Positions 25,672 to 35,699 of a stretch of DNA of 64,000 nucleotides are shown one piece after another. The stretch lies in NCBI RefSeq assembly GCF_010093065.1, contig NZ_CP048113.1, positions 6,218,001 through 6,282,000 of the forward strand. Direction: 5' to 3'. Origin of the DNA: Chitinophaga agri (GTDB taxonomy: Bacteria; Bacteroidota; Bacteroidia; Chitinophagales; Chitinophagaceae). Below the pieces are notes generated by a model. It was not told where the DNA came from. It saw only the letters and a program-made list of their open reading frames with translations, and made no database searches. Position 1 is the first letter of the stretch; every line of letters starts with the position of its first letter. The translations under genes and the position numbers were made by a program.

Positions 25672-26928
25672 ATGTCCCAGGTATTAACAAGTGTGAACCC
25701 GCTCAACATCCTTGATGCTGCGGTTAAGTTAAAGCCTGTGGTGAACCGTACCCCGCTTACCTATAGCGCCACGCTCTCCCGCAGGTACAATGCAGATGTC
25801 TATCTTAAGAGAGAAGACATGCAGATTGTAAGGTCTTATAAATTACGCGGGGCATATAACCTGATTAGCAGCCTGGATAAGGAAACGCTATCAAAGGGTG
25901 TAACTTGTGCCAGCGCCGGTAACCATGCACAGGGCTTCGCCTACGCATGCCGTCAGCTGGACATTAAAGGCGTGTGTTTCATGCCTATCATTACTCCAAA
26001 ACAAAAGGTCAACCAGGTGAATATGTTCGGTGGTGATAACATCGAGATCAGACTGGTTGGTGATACGTTTGATGATTGTGCGGCGGAAGCCCAGGCTTTT
26101 ACCAAAGCGCACAACATGACTTTTATTCCTCCGTTCGATGATGCAAAGATCATTGAAGGGCAGGGTACCGTGGCTGTAGAGGTGCTGGAAGACCAGGCGA
26201 AGATTGATTACGTGTTTGTGCCAATCGGTGGTGGCGGACTCGCAGCAGGCTTAGGTACTTATTTCAAGACATATAGTCCCCTTACACAGATCATTGGTGT
26301 GGAGCCAGAGGGTGCTCCTTCCATGAGTCGTGCACTGGAGGCAGGTGAGCCTGTTACACTGAACGAGATTGAGCGTTTCGTGGATGGTGCTGCCGTTAAA
26401 AGAGTGGGTGCACTGACATTCAGCATCTGCAAAGACGTTCTGGCAAAAATGCAGCTGGTACCGGAAGGGAAGGTTTGCTCAACTATATTAAGACTGTATA
26501 ATGAAGATGCGATCGTAGTAGAACCTGCGGGCGCACTGTCCATCGCAGCACTGGATTACTACGCAAAGGAAATCGAGGGAAAGAAAGTGGTGTGCGTGGT
26601 AAGTGGTAGTAACAATGACATCGATCGTATGCAGGAGATCAAGGAACGGTCATTGTTATATGAAGGTCTGAAACATTACTTCATCATTCGTTTCGTACAG
26701 CGTCCGGGCGCATTGAAAGAATTCGTGAACCATGTACTGGGGCCTAACGATGATATTACCCGTTTTGAATTTATTCAGAAACACAATAAGGAAACAGGCC
26801 CTGCACTGATAGGCGTGGAGCTGAAGAACAGGGAGGATTACGATATCCTGCTGGCTAATTTCCGCAAATACAATATTCACTTCACGGAACTGAACAAGGA
26901 CGATAACCTGTTCGGTTACCTGGTGTAA
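25672..26928 (+). CDS. ilvA: Threonine deaminase (threonine ammonia-lyase), biosynthetic
   Basis: A 418-residue PLP enzyme that makes 2-oxobutyrate for isoleucine. The catalytic domain has KREDMQIVRSYKLRGAYNLI with the PLP Lys, CASAGNHAQGFAYACRQL and PIGGGGLAAGLGTYFK. The C-terminal 85 residues form a single ACT-like regulatory domain (HYFIIRFVQRPGALKEFVNH ... NIHFTELNKDDNLFGYLV), the short form common outside enteric bacteria. It ends the ilvD-A gene run. Confidence 0.94.
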   Translation: MSQVLTSVNPLNILDAAVKLKPVVNRTPLTYSATLSRRYNADVYLKREDMQIVRSYKLRGAYNLISSLDKETLSKGVTCASAGNHAQGFAYACRQLDIKGVCFMPIITPKQKVNQVNMFGGDNIEIRLVGDTFDDCAAEAQAFTKAHNMTFIPPFDDAKIIEGQGTVAVEVLEDQAKIDYVFVPIGGGGLAAGLGTYFKTYSPLTQIIGVEPEGAPSMSRALEAGEPVTLNEIERFVDGAAVKRVGALTFSICKDVLAKMQLVPEGKVCSTILRLYNEDAIVVEPAGALSIAALDYYAKEIEGKKVVCVVSGSNNDIDRMQEIKERSLLYEGLKHYFIIRFVQRPGALKEFVNHVLGPNDDITRFEFIQKHNKETGPALIGVELKNREDYDILLANFRKYNIHFTELNKDDNLFGYLV

Positions 26929-26950
26929 GACGTTCATTATACACACTTTG

Positions 26951-26992
26951 ACAAGGGCATTATGTTTTGGTTATAAAACATGATGCCCTTGT
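26951..26992 (+). terminator. 18-bp hairpin after ilvA
   Basis: Arms 26951-26968 and 26975-26992 pair with one G-T wobble around a GGTTAT loop (stem ACAAGGGCAT...). Only a short T stretch follows. It lies between ilvA and the oxidoreductase start at 27048 and probably marks the end of the ilv transcript. Confidence 0.6.
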
Positions 26993-27047
26993 TGCATATG
27001 TGACAATTACCGTTTTTATCGCTAATTTGAAGACAAAATCTGCGAGT

Positions 27048-28001
27048 ATGAGTAATTTTATGCAGGCGGCTGTATTACATGCGTTTGGACCGGCCACTGC
27101 TTTCAGAATAGAGAAAGTAGCGATACCCCTGCCAGCAGCAGGAGAGGTACTTGTTAAAGTAAAGGCGATTGGCCTGAACCCAGTTGATTTTAAAACCCGT
27201 TCGGGAAAAGGATATGCGTCATTTCAGACACTGCCAGCCATATTAGGTTGGGATATAGCCGGAGAGGTAGTCAGTGTAGGTGATGGTGTAAGCAGATTTG
27301 TTACAGGCGACCGTATTTTCGGTATGAGTAATTTTCCCAACCCCGGTAACGCATATGCAGAATATGCTGTTGTACACGAAGATGAGTTTGCCATTATTCC
27401 TAAAGATATATCATTTGAAGTGGCTGCAGGTACTCCGCTTGCAGGCCTGACCGCCTGGGAAGCCCTGTTTGATCATGCAGGTATTACCTGGGGACAACGT
27501 GTACTGATCCAGGCTGCCGCTGGTGGGGTTGGTCATATTGCGGTGCAACTGGCAAAATGGAAGCACTGTTTTGTAGCTGCTACGGCATCCGCAGCTAATC
27601 ACCCTTTCCTGAAGGAACTGGGAGCAGACCAGTTAATTGATTATAAAACCCAGCAGTTCGAAGAAGTTGTTGACGGGGTAGATGTTGTGTTGGATGGTAT
27701 GGGTGGAGAAACTGCACTGCGGTCACTGGATATACTGAACCGTGGCGGCGTGCTGGTGTCATTACCCAGTATGTATAAAGATGATCCGGCTGTGATAGCG
27801 AAGGCAAAGGAGAAAGGCGTGGAAGTGAAATGGATGTCGGTACGACCATCCGGTGAAAGGATCGAGCAGCTGGCAGCCCTGCTGAGTAATAACCGGTTAA
27901 AAGTAGAAATAGATAAGACCTTCCCACTCACTGAAATAGTACAGGCACACCAGCAACTGGAGCTGGGGCATGGAAGGGGTAAAATAGTATTAACAGTATA
28001 G
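27048..28001 (+). CDS. Zinc-independent quinone oxidoreductase-like MDR protein
   Basis: A 317-residue medium-chain dehydrogenase/reductase. A GroES-like N-terminal domain (AIGLNPVDFKTRSGKGYASF, GWDIAGEVVSVGDGVSRFVT) precedes a Rossmann domain with AAAGGVGHIAVQLAKWKHC. It lacks the Cys cluster of zinc-binding alcohol dehydrogenases, so it belongs with the quinone/enone reductase branch. The open frame begins at 26967, inside the hairpin after ilvA; ATG 27048 (MSNFMQAAVLHAFG) is the likely start, with ATG 27060 as another option. The substrate is unknown. Confidence 0.85.
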   Translation: MSNFMQAAVLHAFGPATAFRIEKVAIPLPAAGEVLVKVKAIGLNPVDFKTRSGKGYASFQTLPAILGWDIAGEVVSVGDGVSRFVTGDRIFGMSNFPNPGNAYAEYAVVHEDEFAIIPKDISFEVAAGTPLAGLTAWEALFDHAGITWGQRVLIQAAAGGVGHIAVQLAKWKHCFVAATASAANHPFLKELGADQLIDYKTQQFEEVVDGVDVVLDGMGGETALRSLDILNRGGVLVSLPSMYKDDPAVIAKAKEKGVEVKWMSVRPSGERIEQLAALLSNNRLKVEIDKTFPLTEIVQAHQQLELGHGRGKIVLTV

Positions 28002-28059
28002 CCATATTGGACAAAGGATGTGAGCTTAATTAATGTCAGGTTGACATCTAAAAAAAGAG

Positions 28060-28067
28060 TACATTTG
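28060..28067 (+). promoter_or_regulatory. Putative -7 box (TACATTTG)
   Basis: An exact TAnnTTTG match 65 bases before the FAD oxidoreductase ATG. TTG at 28041-28043 is 16 bases upstream, a little closer than usual. Confidence 0.45.
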
Positions 28068-28131
28068 GAGATACAATACATCGCAGGGTCAGACGTTTGA
28101 AGAACAGGTTGTTACGGCCAAATCAGAGCGC

Positions 28132-29262
28132 ATGTTAAGTTACTGGGAGAAACAAAGCCTTTTACAATACGACTATATCATTGCCGGCAGTGGTATAGTA
28201 GGGCTCTCTACAGCCATTAGCATAAAGGAAAAACTACCGGCTGCCCGTGTATTGATCCTTGAAAAAGAGATTCTGCCAACAGGTGCGAGCACTAAAAACG
28301 CCGGTTTTGCCTGTATCGGAAGTCTTACAGAGCTGCTCTCAGATCTGAAGACCATGCCGCCTGAAGATGTACTGGCCCTTTTACAGATGCGGCGCAATGG
28401 ACTGCAGTTGTTGCGTAAACGGATCGGGGACGAGTACATGGAATATCAGGAGAATGGTAGTCACGAGCTGATAGGCGTTGAACAGGAACACACCCTTTCG
28501 GAAATAGATAAGGTAAACGCTATGCTGCGGCCGTTGCTGGGCGGAGAAGCGTTTACCCTGGTCAGCGACAGATTAGGAAGGTTCCGTTTCAACACGGACT
28601 ATGTAAAGGCCCTGATCAGCAATAACTTCGAAGGAGAGCTTCATACCGGGAAAATGATGCGGTGTCTGATAGACATCGCCATTGCCAGGGGAGTGGAGAT
28701 TAAGACAGGTTGTACCGTAAGCCGTTTTGAAGATCTGCAGACAGGCGTTCGTGTAGTAGTGCCCAGGGCCGATGGTGAAGAGATCGGATTCATGGCCCGC
28801 AGGGTGGCCATCTGCACAAATGCTTTCGCCAGGGAACTGATGCCCGACGTGGATTTACAGCCAGGCAGAGGACAGGTATTACTAACCAATGTTATTCCTG
28901 ATCTGCCCTTCCGGGGAGTATTTCATATGGACGAGGGGTATTATTATTTCCGGGAGCTGGATGGCAGAGTGCTGTTTGGCGGTGGCAGAAATCTCGATTT
29001 TACAAAAGAGGCCACAACAAGTTTTGATCTGAACCAGGAGATACAGCAGCAATTGGAAAACCGGCTCCGCAACATTATCTTACCGGAGCATTCCTTTATG
29101 ATAACTGACCGCTGGACCGGAATCATGGCTTTTGGCAAAACCCGCCAGCCGGTGATACGGTTCCATACACGCAACATAGTATCAGGTGTCCGGATGGGCG
29201 GTATGGGCGTCGCAATAGGTTCCGCTGTAGGAGAACAACTCTCCTCACTGCTGACTGAATAA
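28132..29262 (+). CDS. FAD-dependent oxidoreductase, DAO family
   Basis: A 376-residue protein of the glycine oxidase / D-amino acid oxidase superfamily. The FAD-binding motif is YIIAGSGIVGLSTAISIKEK with the Glu at the end of strand 2 (ILEKEILPTGASTKNAGFAC). The C-terminal part has DEGYYYFRELDGRVLFGGGR and WTGIMAFGKTRQPVI, as in DAO-type substrate domains. The substrate cannot be told. It appears monocistronic, with a promoter element in front and the xylose module behind. Confidence 0.85.
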   Translation: MLSYWEKQSLLQYDYIIAGSGIVGLSTAISIKEKLPAARVLILEKEILPTGASTKNAGFACIGSLTELLSDLKTMPPEDVLALLQMRRNGLQLLRKRIGDEYMEYQENGSHELIGVEQEHTLSEIDKVNAMLRPLLGGEAFTLVSDRLGRFRFNTDYVKALISNNFEGELHTGKMMRCLIDIAIARGVEIKTGCTVSRFEDLQTGVRVVVPRADGEEIGFMARRVAICTNAFARELMPDVDLQPGRGQVLLTNVIPDLPFRGVFHMDEGYYYFRELDGRVLFGGGRNLDFTKEATTSFDLNQEIQQQLENRLRNIILPEHSFMITDRWTGIMAFGKTRQPVIRFHTRNIVSGVRMGGMGVAIGSAVGEQLSSLLTE

Positions 29263-29306
29263 CAAATGAAAAACAAAAAATATGTCCAACACGTAGTGAA
29301 AAATTT

Positions 29307-29327
29307 TAAACGTAAATTTTACGTTTA
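29307..29327. promoter_or_regulatory. Perfect 10-bp inverted repeat upstream of the xylose module: candidate operator
   Basis: TAAACGTAAA (29307-29316) and TTTACGTTTA (29318-29327) are exact reverse complements around a central T. The site is 56 bases before the symporter ATG. The length and symmetry suit a dimeric repressor or activator. No regulator gene is next to it, so the protein that binds is unknown. A short hairpin is the alternative, but there is no T-run. Confidence 0.45.
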
Positions 29328-29382
29328 TTAAAAATGTTGCTATATTGATTCCTAATTTAATTACCACGTACCACGTTTTTTT

Positions 29383-31113
29383 ATGCAAAAGAGCTTACAA
29401 TTCCTCGATTATGTTGTTTTCTTAGTGTATTTCGTGATTGTTGCCGGTTACGGTCTCTATATCTACCAAAAGAAAAAACGCAAAACGACTGATTCCAAAG
29501 ACTTCTTCCTGGCGGAGGGTTCTCTTACCTGGTGGGCAATTGGTGCCTCTCTGATCGCTTCCAATATTTCTGCGGAGCAGTTTATCGGGATGGCAGGTTC
29601 CGGTTTTAATATAGGTCTGGCTATCTCCACTTATGAGTGGATGGCTGCTGCGACACTGATTATCGTCGCAGTATTCTTCCTGCCGATCTATCTGAAGAAT
29701 AAGATTTATACCATGCCGCAATTCCTGCTGACAAGGTATAATAAAACGGTAAGTACGATCATGGCCGTCTTCTGGCTGTTACTGTACGTGGTGGTTAACC
29801 TTACCTCTATCCTTTATCTGGGTGCGCTGGCAGTAAATACGATATCAGGTATTAACTTCTACCTGTGTATGAGCCTTATCGCGGTATTTGCGATCGTGAT
29901 CACCCTGGGTGGTATGAAAGTGATCGGTTATACCGACGTAATCCAGGTGTTCTTCCTGATACTGGGTGGTCTGGTAACGACTTACCTGGCGTTAAGCCTG
30001 GTGTCTGAGCATTTTGGTGAAACAGGTGTACTGAAAGGCTTCTCCCTGATGACCAAAAATGCAGAAGAGCATTTCCATATGATCCTGAAAAAAGATAACC
30101 CGCATTACCTTGACCTTCCGGGTCTCACCGTACTGGTAGGTGGTATGTGGATCGTGAACCTGAACTACTGGGGTTGTAACCAGTATATCACGCAACGTGC
30201 ACTGGGTGCCGATCTGAAAACAGCCCGTAGCGGTTTGCTGTTCGCAGGTTTTCTGAAACTCCTGATGCCTGTTATCGTGGTATTACCTGGTATCGCAGCT
30301 TATGTATTATATAAAGAAGGTGTGTTCTCCTCTGAAATGATGAAAGCAGGTGAACTGAATCCTGATAACGCTTACCCTGTGCTGATGAACCTTCTGCCTG
30401 CTGGTATGAAGGGTCTGGCCTTTGCGGCCCTGACTGCAGCAGTAGTAGCTTCCCTCGCTGGTAAGGCAAACAGTATCTCTACTATTTTCTCTCTCGACAT
30501 TTATAAAGAGATCTTTAACAGATCAGCAGGCGAAAAAGAGATCGTGAATGTAGGTCGTATCGTTGTAATTGTTGCGATGATACTGGCTATTATTATCTCT
30601 CCGTTCCTGGGTATTGATAAGAAAGGTGGTTTCCAGTTCATACAGGAATACACCGGCTTTGTATCTCCAGGTATTTTTGCGATGTTCTTACTGGGCTTCT
30701 TCTGGAAGAAAACTACCTCAAATGCAGCCTTGTTTGCGATGATCGGTGGTTTTGCTATGTCTATCTTCCTGAAATTCCTGCCTAACTGGACTAATCTCAG
30801 CTTCTTGTACGATCTGGGTTTTGCTGTACCTAATCCTGCTAATCTGGATGCAAATAAGAATCCGATCTACGAAATTCCATTCCTCGACCGTATGGGAATC
30901 GTATTCGTGGTATGTGTGGTAGGTATGATCATTATTTCTCTGGTGGCTCCCGCTACAAAACATGTTGTAGCCGGCGGTACTGTGGTGGCGACTGAAGGCG
31001 AACAGAAAGGTTTGGAAGTAGATCCAACCATGTTCAGAACATCTACAGGTTTTACCGTGATCGCACTGCTGATATGTGGTATCCTGGCTGCGCTGTATAC
31101 CATTTTCTGGTAG
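29383..31113 (+). CDS. Sodium:solute symporter (SSS family), probably xylose uptake
   Basis: A 576-residue inner membrane protein with about 14 hydrophobic helices. The first is residues about 8-27 (DYVVFLVYFVIVAGYGLYIY). The family sequence LTWWAIGASLIASNISAEQF follows the first helix, and NLNYWGCNQYITQRALGA matches the SSS sugar-transporter pattern. It is followed by xylB and xylA on the same strand with gaps of 50 and 63 bases, so xylose is the likely substrate; this is from context. Confidence 0.88.
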   Translation: MQKSLQFLDYVVFLVYFVIVAGYGLYIYQKKKRKTTDSKDFFLAEGSLTWWAIGASLIASNISAEQFIGMAGSGFNIGLAISTYEWMAAATLIIVAVFFLPIYLKNKIYTMPQFLLTRYNKTVSTIMAVFWLLLYVVVNLTSILYLGALAVNTISGINFYLCMSLIAVFAIVITLGGMKVIGYTDVIQVFFLILGGLVTTYLALSLVSEHFGETGVLKGFSLMTKNAEEHFHMILKKDNPHYLDLPGLTVLVGGMWIVNLNYWGCNQYITQRALGADLKTARSGLLFAGFLKLLMPVIVVLPGIAAYVLYKEGVFSSEMMKAGELNPDNAYPVLMNLLPAGMKGLAFAALTAAVVASLAGKANSISTIFSLDIYKEIFNRSAGEKEIVNVGRIVVIVAMILAIIISPFLGIDKKGGFQFIQEYTGFVSPGIFAMFLLGFFWKKTTSNAALFAMIGGFAMSIFLKFLPNWTNLSFLYDLGFAVPNPANLDANKNPIYEIPFLDRMGIVFVVCVVGMIIISLVAPATKHVVAGGTVVATEGEQKGLEVDPTMFRTSTGFTVIALLICGILAALYTIFW

Positions 31114-31163
31114 CAGACTATATTGATTGATAAATTAACCATCAAGAAACGAAGAAGCTTGCT

Positions 31164-32645
31164 ATGAGATATACGATTGGATACGACATCGGTTCCTCCT
31201 CCGTGAAAGCGGCACTGCTGGATGTTGAAACGGGAAAATGCCTGGCTACAGCCATCAGTCCTGCACAGGAAATGCCTATGCTGGCACCTGTAGCCGGATG
31301 GGCAGAACAGGATCCGGAAATGTGGTGGCAGGAAGTACAAAATGCGACGAAAAAACTACAGCAACAGCATCCCTTTGATGGGAATGCTGTTGCTGGTATT
31401 GGTATCGCCTACCAGATGCACGGTCTGGTGTGTGTAGACAAAGACCAACAGGTACTGCGTCCTTCTATTATATGGTGTGACAGCCGTGCGGTTGAAATAG
31501 GTAATGAGGCCTTCAACAGCCTGGGACATAACTGGTCCCTGCAATATCTGCTGAATTCACCTGGTAACTTCACGGCTTCGAAATTGCGCTGGGTACAGCA
31601 GTTCGAGCCTGAGATCTATGAGCGCATTGACAAGATTATGCTGCCGGGCGACTTTATTGCCATGCGTCTGACAGGCGAAGCCGCTACTACGATCTCCGGG
31701 CTTTCTGAAGGGATCTTCTGGGATTTCAGCGGCCGTCAGGTTTCACCTGTATTACTGAAGCATTATAATATCGATGAACGCCTGTTGTCAACCATAGTGC
31801 CTACATTCGGTCTACAGGGAAAAGTGACTTCAAAGGCTGCTGCCATACTAGGTATCGCTGCCGGCACACCGGTAACCTACCGTGCAGGTGACCAGCCGAA
31901 CAATGCGTTTTCTCTTAACGTATTGAAACCGGGTGAAGCTGCAACGACTGCGGGTACTTCCGGTGTAGTCTACGCTGTGCATGATCATATAGCTTTTGAT
32001 GAAGAAAGCCGTGTGAATACATTCGTGCATGTTAATGATACAAAAGAAGCACCCCGCAATGGTGTATTAATGTGTCTTAACGGTACCGGTATCATGAACA
32101 GCTGGTTAAGACAGGTAACAGGTAACCTGGATTATAATGAAATGAATATCCTGGCAGCAAAAGCGCCTGCCGGTTCCCGGGGCTTAAACATTTATCCTTT
32201 TGGTAATGGAGCAGAACGTATCCTGAGCAATAAGGAAACTGGTGCAGTATTCAACGGGATTAACTTCAATATACACAGTCGTGAACACCTGCTGCGCGCC
32301 GCACAGGAAGGTATCGTATTTGCCCTGAAATATGGTATGGATATCATGACCGGAATGGGACTGAACATCCACCGTGTAAGGGCAGGACAGGCTAATATGT
32401 TCCTCAGTCCTCTTTTCCGCGAAGTATTTGCCAATACCGCCAATGTAGTGATCGAACTGTATAATACAGACGGGGCACAGGGGGCAGCAAGAGCTGCCGG
32501 TATAGGGGCAGGACTTTACAGTGAACAGGATGCATTCCGCGGCATGGAATGCCTGGCTACCATCGAGCCGGATGCCGCTTTACAACAACAGTATGCTGGT
32601 ATCTACAACCAGTGGCTGGATGGCTTACAGCATATTATAAAGTAA
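31164..32645 (+). CDS. xylB: Xylulokinase
   Basis: A 493-residue FGGY-family sugar kinase that phosphorylates D-xylulose. The N-terminal ATP-binding motif is TIGYDIGSSSVKAALLDVET. YQMHGLVCVDKDQQVLRPSI holds the substrate contact, and the C-terminal domain has AGTSGVVYAVHDH and FGNGAER. The pairing with xylA directly downstream supports xylulokinase over other FGGY kinases. Confidence 0.92.
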   Translation: MRYTIGYDIGSSSVKAALLDVETGKCLATAISPAQEMPMLAPVAGWAEQDPEMWWQEVQNATKKLQQQHPFDGNAVAGIGIAYQMHGLVCVDKDQQVLRPSIIWCDSRAVEIGNEAFNSLGHNWSLQYLLNSPGNFTASKLRWVQQFEPEIYERIDKIMLPGDFIAMRLTGEAATTISGLSEGIFWDFSGRQVSPVLLKHYNIDERLLSTIVPTFGLQGKVTSKAAAILGIAAGTPVTYRAGDQPNNAFSLNVLKPGEAATTAGTSGVVYAVHDHIAFDEESRVNTFVHVNDTKEAPRNGVLMCLNGTGIMNSWLRQVTGNLDYNEMNILAAKAPAGSRGLNIYPFGNGAERILSNKETGAVFNGINFNIHSREHLLRAAQEGIVFALKYGMDIMTGMGLNIHRVRAGQANMFLSPLFREVFANTANVVIELYNTDGAQGAARAAGIGAGLYSEQDAFRGMECLATIEPDAALQQQYAGIYNQWLDGLQHIIK

Positions 32646-32708
32646 CTGCGTTACACGTTGGCAGTTACATGACATATATACACGTATTGGTTCAAAAAAA
32701 GAAAGAAA

Positions 32709-34037
32709 ATGAGTATTACTTTAGGGAATCAGGAGTACTTCAAAGGCATTGGTAAAATAGCCTACGAAGGCCCTCAGTCAACAAATCCATTTGCTTATAA
32801 ATGGTATGACGAGAACAGAAAGATCGGTGGTAAGACCATGAAGGAACTGTTCCGTTTTGCAGTATCCTACTGGCATACCTTCTGCGGCACCGGTGGCGAT
32901 CCTTTCGGTCCCGGTACCAAAGCTTTTCCATGGTTAACTGCTACGGATGCAGTGCAGAGCGCTAAGGACAAAATGGATGCTGCTTTCGAATTTTTCACGA
33001 AACTGGGTGTTCCTTATTACTGCTTCCACGACGTGGACCTGGTAGACGAAGGTGTTTCCATCAGTGAGTACGAAAGCCGTATGCAGCAGATCGTGGAGTA
33101 TGCAAAAGAAAAACAGAAAGCCAGCGGTGTAAAACTGCTGTGGGGCACTGCGAATGTATTCAGCAATCCGCGTTACATGAATGGTGCATCTACCAATCCT
33201 GATTTTTCTGTAGTCGCTTATGCTGGTACACAGGTAAAGAACTCCCTGGATGCAACGATTGCACTGGGTGGTGAGAACTACGTGTTCTGGGGCGGCCGTG
33301 AAGGGTATATGACCCTGCTGAATACAAACATGAAGCGTGAACAGGAACACCTGGCCCGCTTCCTGACAATGGCAAAAGATTATGCGCGTAAACAGGGCTT
33401 CAAAGGCACTTTCTTTATCGAGCCTAAGCCTTGTGAACCTACTAAACACCAGTACGATTATGATGCTGCAACCGTGATCGGTTTCCTGCGTCACTACGGA
33501 CTGGATAAAGATTTTAAACTGAACCTGGAAGTGAACCACGCTACGCTGGCGGGACATACCTTCCAGCATGAGTTGCAGGTGGCTGCTGATGCAGATATGC
33601 TGGGTAGTATCGATGCTAATCGCGGTGATGCACAGAACGGATGGGATACTGACCAGTTCCCAATGAACCTGAATGATATGGTAGAGTTCATGCTCGTTAT
33701 CCTGGAAGCCGGTGGTTTCGCTGGTGGTGGTGTAAACTTCGATGCAAAAACACGCCGTAACTCAACTGATCTGGAAGATATCTTCCATGCACATATCGGT
33801 GGTATCGATTCATTCGCACGCGCTGCTGTTATCGCAGAGAAAGTGCTGGAACAATCTCCTTACAAGCAGTTCCGTAAAGATCGTTACGCTTCGTTTGACA
33901 GCGGTAAGGGTAAAGCATTTGAAGATGGTCAACTGACACTGGAAGATCTGCGCAGTTTCGCCGTAAGTAATGGTGAACCTAAGCTGATCAGCGGTAAACA
34001 GGAATGGCTGGAAAACATCATCAACCAGTACATCTGA
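32709..34037 (+). CDS. xylA: Xylose isomerase
   Basis: A 442-residue TIM-barrel metalloenzyme that converts D-xylose to D-xylulose. Both signature motifs are present: [20 protein letters not shown], and [17 protein letters not shown] with [18 protein letters not shown]. Catalytic His/Asp are in [13 protein letters not shown], and [20 protein letters not shown] supplies metal ligands. Length matches the longer class II isomerases. A 13-bp terminator follows. Confidence 0.96.
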   Translation: MSITLGNQEYFKGIGKIAYEGPQSTNPFAYKWYDENRKIGGKTMKELFRFAVSYWHTFCGTGGDPFGPGTKAFPWLTATDAVQSAKDKMDAAFEFFTKLGVPYYCFHDVDLVDEGVSISEYESRMQQIVEYAKEKQKASGVKLLWGTANVFSNPRYMNGASTNPDFSVVAYAGTQVKNSLDATIALGGENYVFWGGREGYMTLLNTNMKREQEHLARFLTMAKDYARKQGFKGTFFIEPKPCEPTKHQYDYDAATVIGFLRHYGLDKDFKLNLEVNHATLAGHTFQHELQVAADADMLGSIDANRGDAQNGWDTDQFPMNLNDMVEFMLVILEAGGFAGGGVNFDAKTRRNSTDLEDIFHAHIGGIDSFARAAVIAEKVLEQSPYKQFRKDRYASFDSGKGKAFEDGQLTLEDLRSFAVSNGEPKLISGKQEWLENIINQYI

Positions 34038-34066
34038 TTGACGCACCTTTGTTGAATTGAAAATAA

Positions 34067-34104
34067 ACGACAGCCCTGCTACATGCAGGGCTGTCGTGTT
34101 TATA
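34067..34104 (+). terminator. Terminator after xylA
   Basis: ACGACAGCCCTGC (34067-34079) is the exact complement of 34085-34097 around a TACAT loop, followed by GTTTATAT. It ends the symporter-xylB-xylA transcript. Confidence 0.75.
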
Positions 34105-34235
34105 TGACTTCCTGGTCGAAGTAGCCCTAACGCTCCCGTGCGGCAATTACTATTGTGCGACAAAGTTTATGTAAATTACCTCGTGTGACACCTGACGACA
34201 GCCAGCGCACCACCATCACAAACTGATCACAACAT

Positions 34236-35186
34236 ATGTTTTCAATAGAGAAATTTCATAAAGAAGGGTTTGATATTATTGCGCTCAAAGATGATCTGAG
34301 CGATGCACAGGCAGAAATTCTGCCAGCGCACAGCGCTATGTTACATGCCTTCCGTATACCGCATCATAATGATGTGATCAATATTATTGATGGGTATACA
34401 AGTTTGCAGGACTATCAGACTAACATGACGGAATACTTTAAAGGCGCGAAGCTGAGTCCATTTGCCTGCCGTATTCCTGGTGGCAGGTATGAATGGGAGG
34501 GGAAGGAGTATGTTATCGAAAAGATGATCACGCCAGGCAGCTGTATCCACGGATTGCTGTATAACGTCGCCTTTGAGGTTGTGAGAACATATGCGGATGA
34601 GAGGAATGCCCTTGTTACATTGCGTTATCAGTATAAAGGAGAGGACCACGGGTATCCGTTTCCGTATGACTGTGAAGTGGAGTACCGCCTACAGCCGGGT
34701 ATGCGACTGGAAATAAGTACTACCATTAGTAGTCATGCTGGTTCCCCCATGCCATTGATGGATGGCTGGCACCCCTATTTTACAACAGGTACACCTGTAG
34801 ATGAACTGGAATTACAGTTTGCTTCGGAACAGATAGTGGAATTTAATGCGCAGCTGATACCAACAGGACAGGTATTACCCTATGACCGGTTCCTGGAATC
34901 TTCACCATTGACAGGAATTCCACTGGATAACTCATTCCTGCTGAATTTTAGTCAGCACGCGTCTTCCTGTACACTACGAGATCCGCTAAAGCACCTGGCT
35001 ATTACTTTTTACCCGGATAGCAGTTATCCGGTGTTACAGTTATATATACCACCACACCGGAACAGCATTGCGATAGAAAACCTGACCGGCGCACCGAATG
35101 CATTCAATAATGGTATGGGGCTGATTACCCTGCAACCAGGAGAAACCAGGACATTTACGACAGCGATAGCTGCTGCCGCCTGGTAG
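34236..35186 (+). CDS. Aldose 1-epimerase (galactose mutarotase-like) protein
   Basis: A 316-residue protein with the mutarotase beta-sandwich. Visible elements are [32 protein letters not shown] with the substrate His, [11 protein letters not shown], and a C-terminal [19 protein letters not shown] with [19 protein letters not shown]. Members interconvert sugar anomers; xylose is plausible because the gene lies just past xylA, although a terminator separates them. Confidence 0.85.
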   Translation: MFSIEKFHKEGFDIIALKDDLSDAQAEILPAHSAMLHAFRIPHHNDVINIIDGYTSLQDYQTNMTEYFKGAKLSPFACRIPGGRYEWEGKEYVIEKMITPGSCIHGLLYNVAFEVVRTYADERNALVTLRYQYKGEDHGYPFPYDCEVEYRLQPGMRLEISTTISSHAGSPMPLMDGWHPYFTTGTPVDELELQFASEQIVEFNAQLIPTGQVLPYDRFLESSPLTGIPLDNSFLLNFSQHASSCTLRDPLKHLAITFYPDSSYPVLQLYIPPHRNSIAIENLTGAPNAFNNGMGLITLQPGETRTFTTAIAAAAW

Positions 35187-35254
35187 TATGGCAGGCTCCC
35201 CTTGGCATAGTCTTTGGAACTTTACCAGTATTGTTCACCCAAAAAAGATATGTT

Positions 35255-35440
35255 ATGGATACTTTAGAAATCAAGGGCAAATGGAATGAGCTGAAGGGCA
35301 AAATTAAACAACAGTACGCCGATCTTACAGATGATGATTTATTGTATGAAGAAGGTCAGGAAGACCGTCTCATAGGAAAGCTTCAGCAGAAACTGGGTAA
35401 ATCCCGTGATGAGATTATTAAACTTTTAAAATCTGCATAA
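35255..35440 (+). CDS. CsbD family stress-response protein
   Basis: A 61-residue hydrophilic protein. [20 protein letters not shown] matches the CsbD pattern, followed by [20 protein letters not shown] and [18 protein letters not shown] 35255 is chosen over 35231. CsbD proteins are induced by general stress in several bacteria; the molecular role is not known. The next small membrane protein starts one base after its stop. Confidence 0.88.
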   Translation: MDTLEIKGKWNELKGKIKQQYADLTDDDLLYEEGQEDRLIGKLQQKLGKSRDEIIKLLKSA

Positions 35441-35441
35441 G

Positions 35442-35591
35442 ATGGGAAGTCTGTTATATCTGATCGCTATAATACTTATTATCGGCTGGTTGTTGGGCTT
35501 CTTTGTTTATTCTGCAACTGGACTGATTCATGTCCTCCTGGTGCTGGCGATCGTAGCCATACTCCTCCAGATCATAAGGGGAGCGAGATGA
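35442..35591 (+). CDS. Small membrane protein, lmo0937/DUF5670-like (49 aa)
   Basis: A 49-residue frame starting one base after the CsbD stop: MGSLLYLIAIILIIGWLLGF, then FVYSATGLIHVLLVLAIVA, ending IIRGAR. Two hydrophobic helices with a Gly between and a basic C-terminus match the small family often found beside CsbD genes. Translational coupling to csbD is likely. A terminator follows. Confidence 0.8.
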   Translation: MGSLLYLIAIILIIGWLLGFFVYSATGLIHVLLVLAIVAILLQIIRGAR

Positions 35592-35622
35592 GTCCGTTTT
35601 CATAAAATATTATACAAAAGCC

Positions 35623-35654
35623 AAAAATCCTCCCATTAACCGGGAGGATTTTTT
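35623..35654 (+). terminator. Terminator after the CsbD/small membrane protein pair
   Basis: AAAAATCCTCCC (35623-35634) pairs with GGGAGGATTTTT (35642-35653) around a 7-base loop, with a T-run at the end. Confidence 0.8.
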
Positions 35655-35699
35655 CGTTATTTTTTTAGGATATTGCCGATAGATTAATTCATCAGCTAC

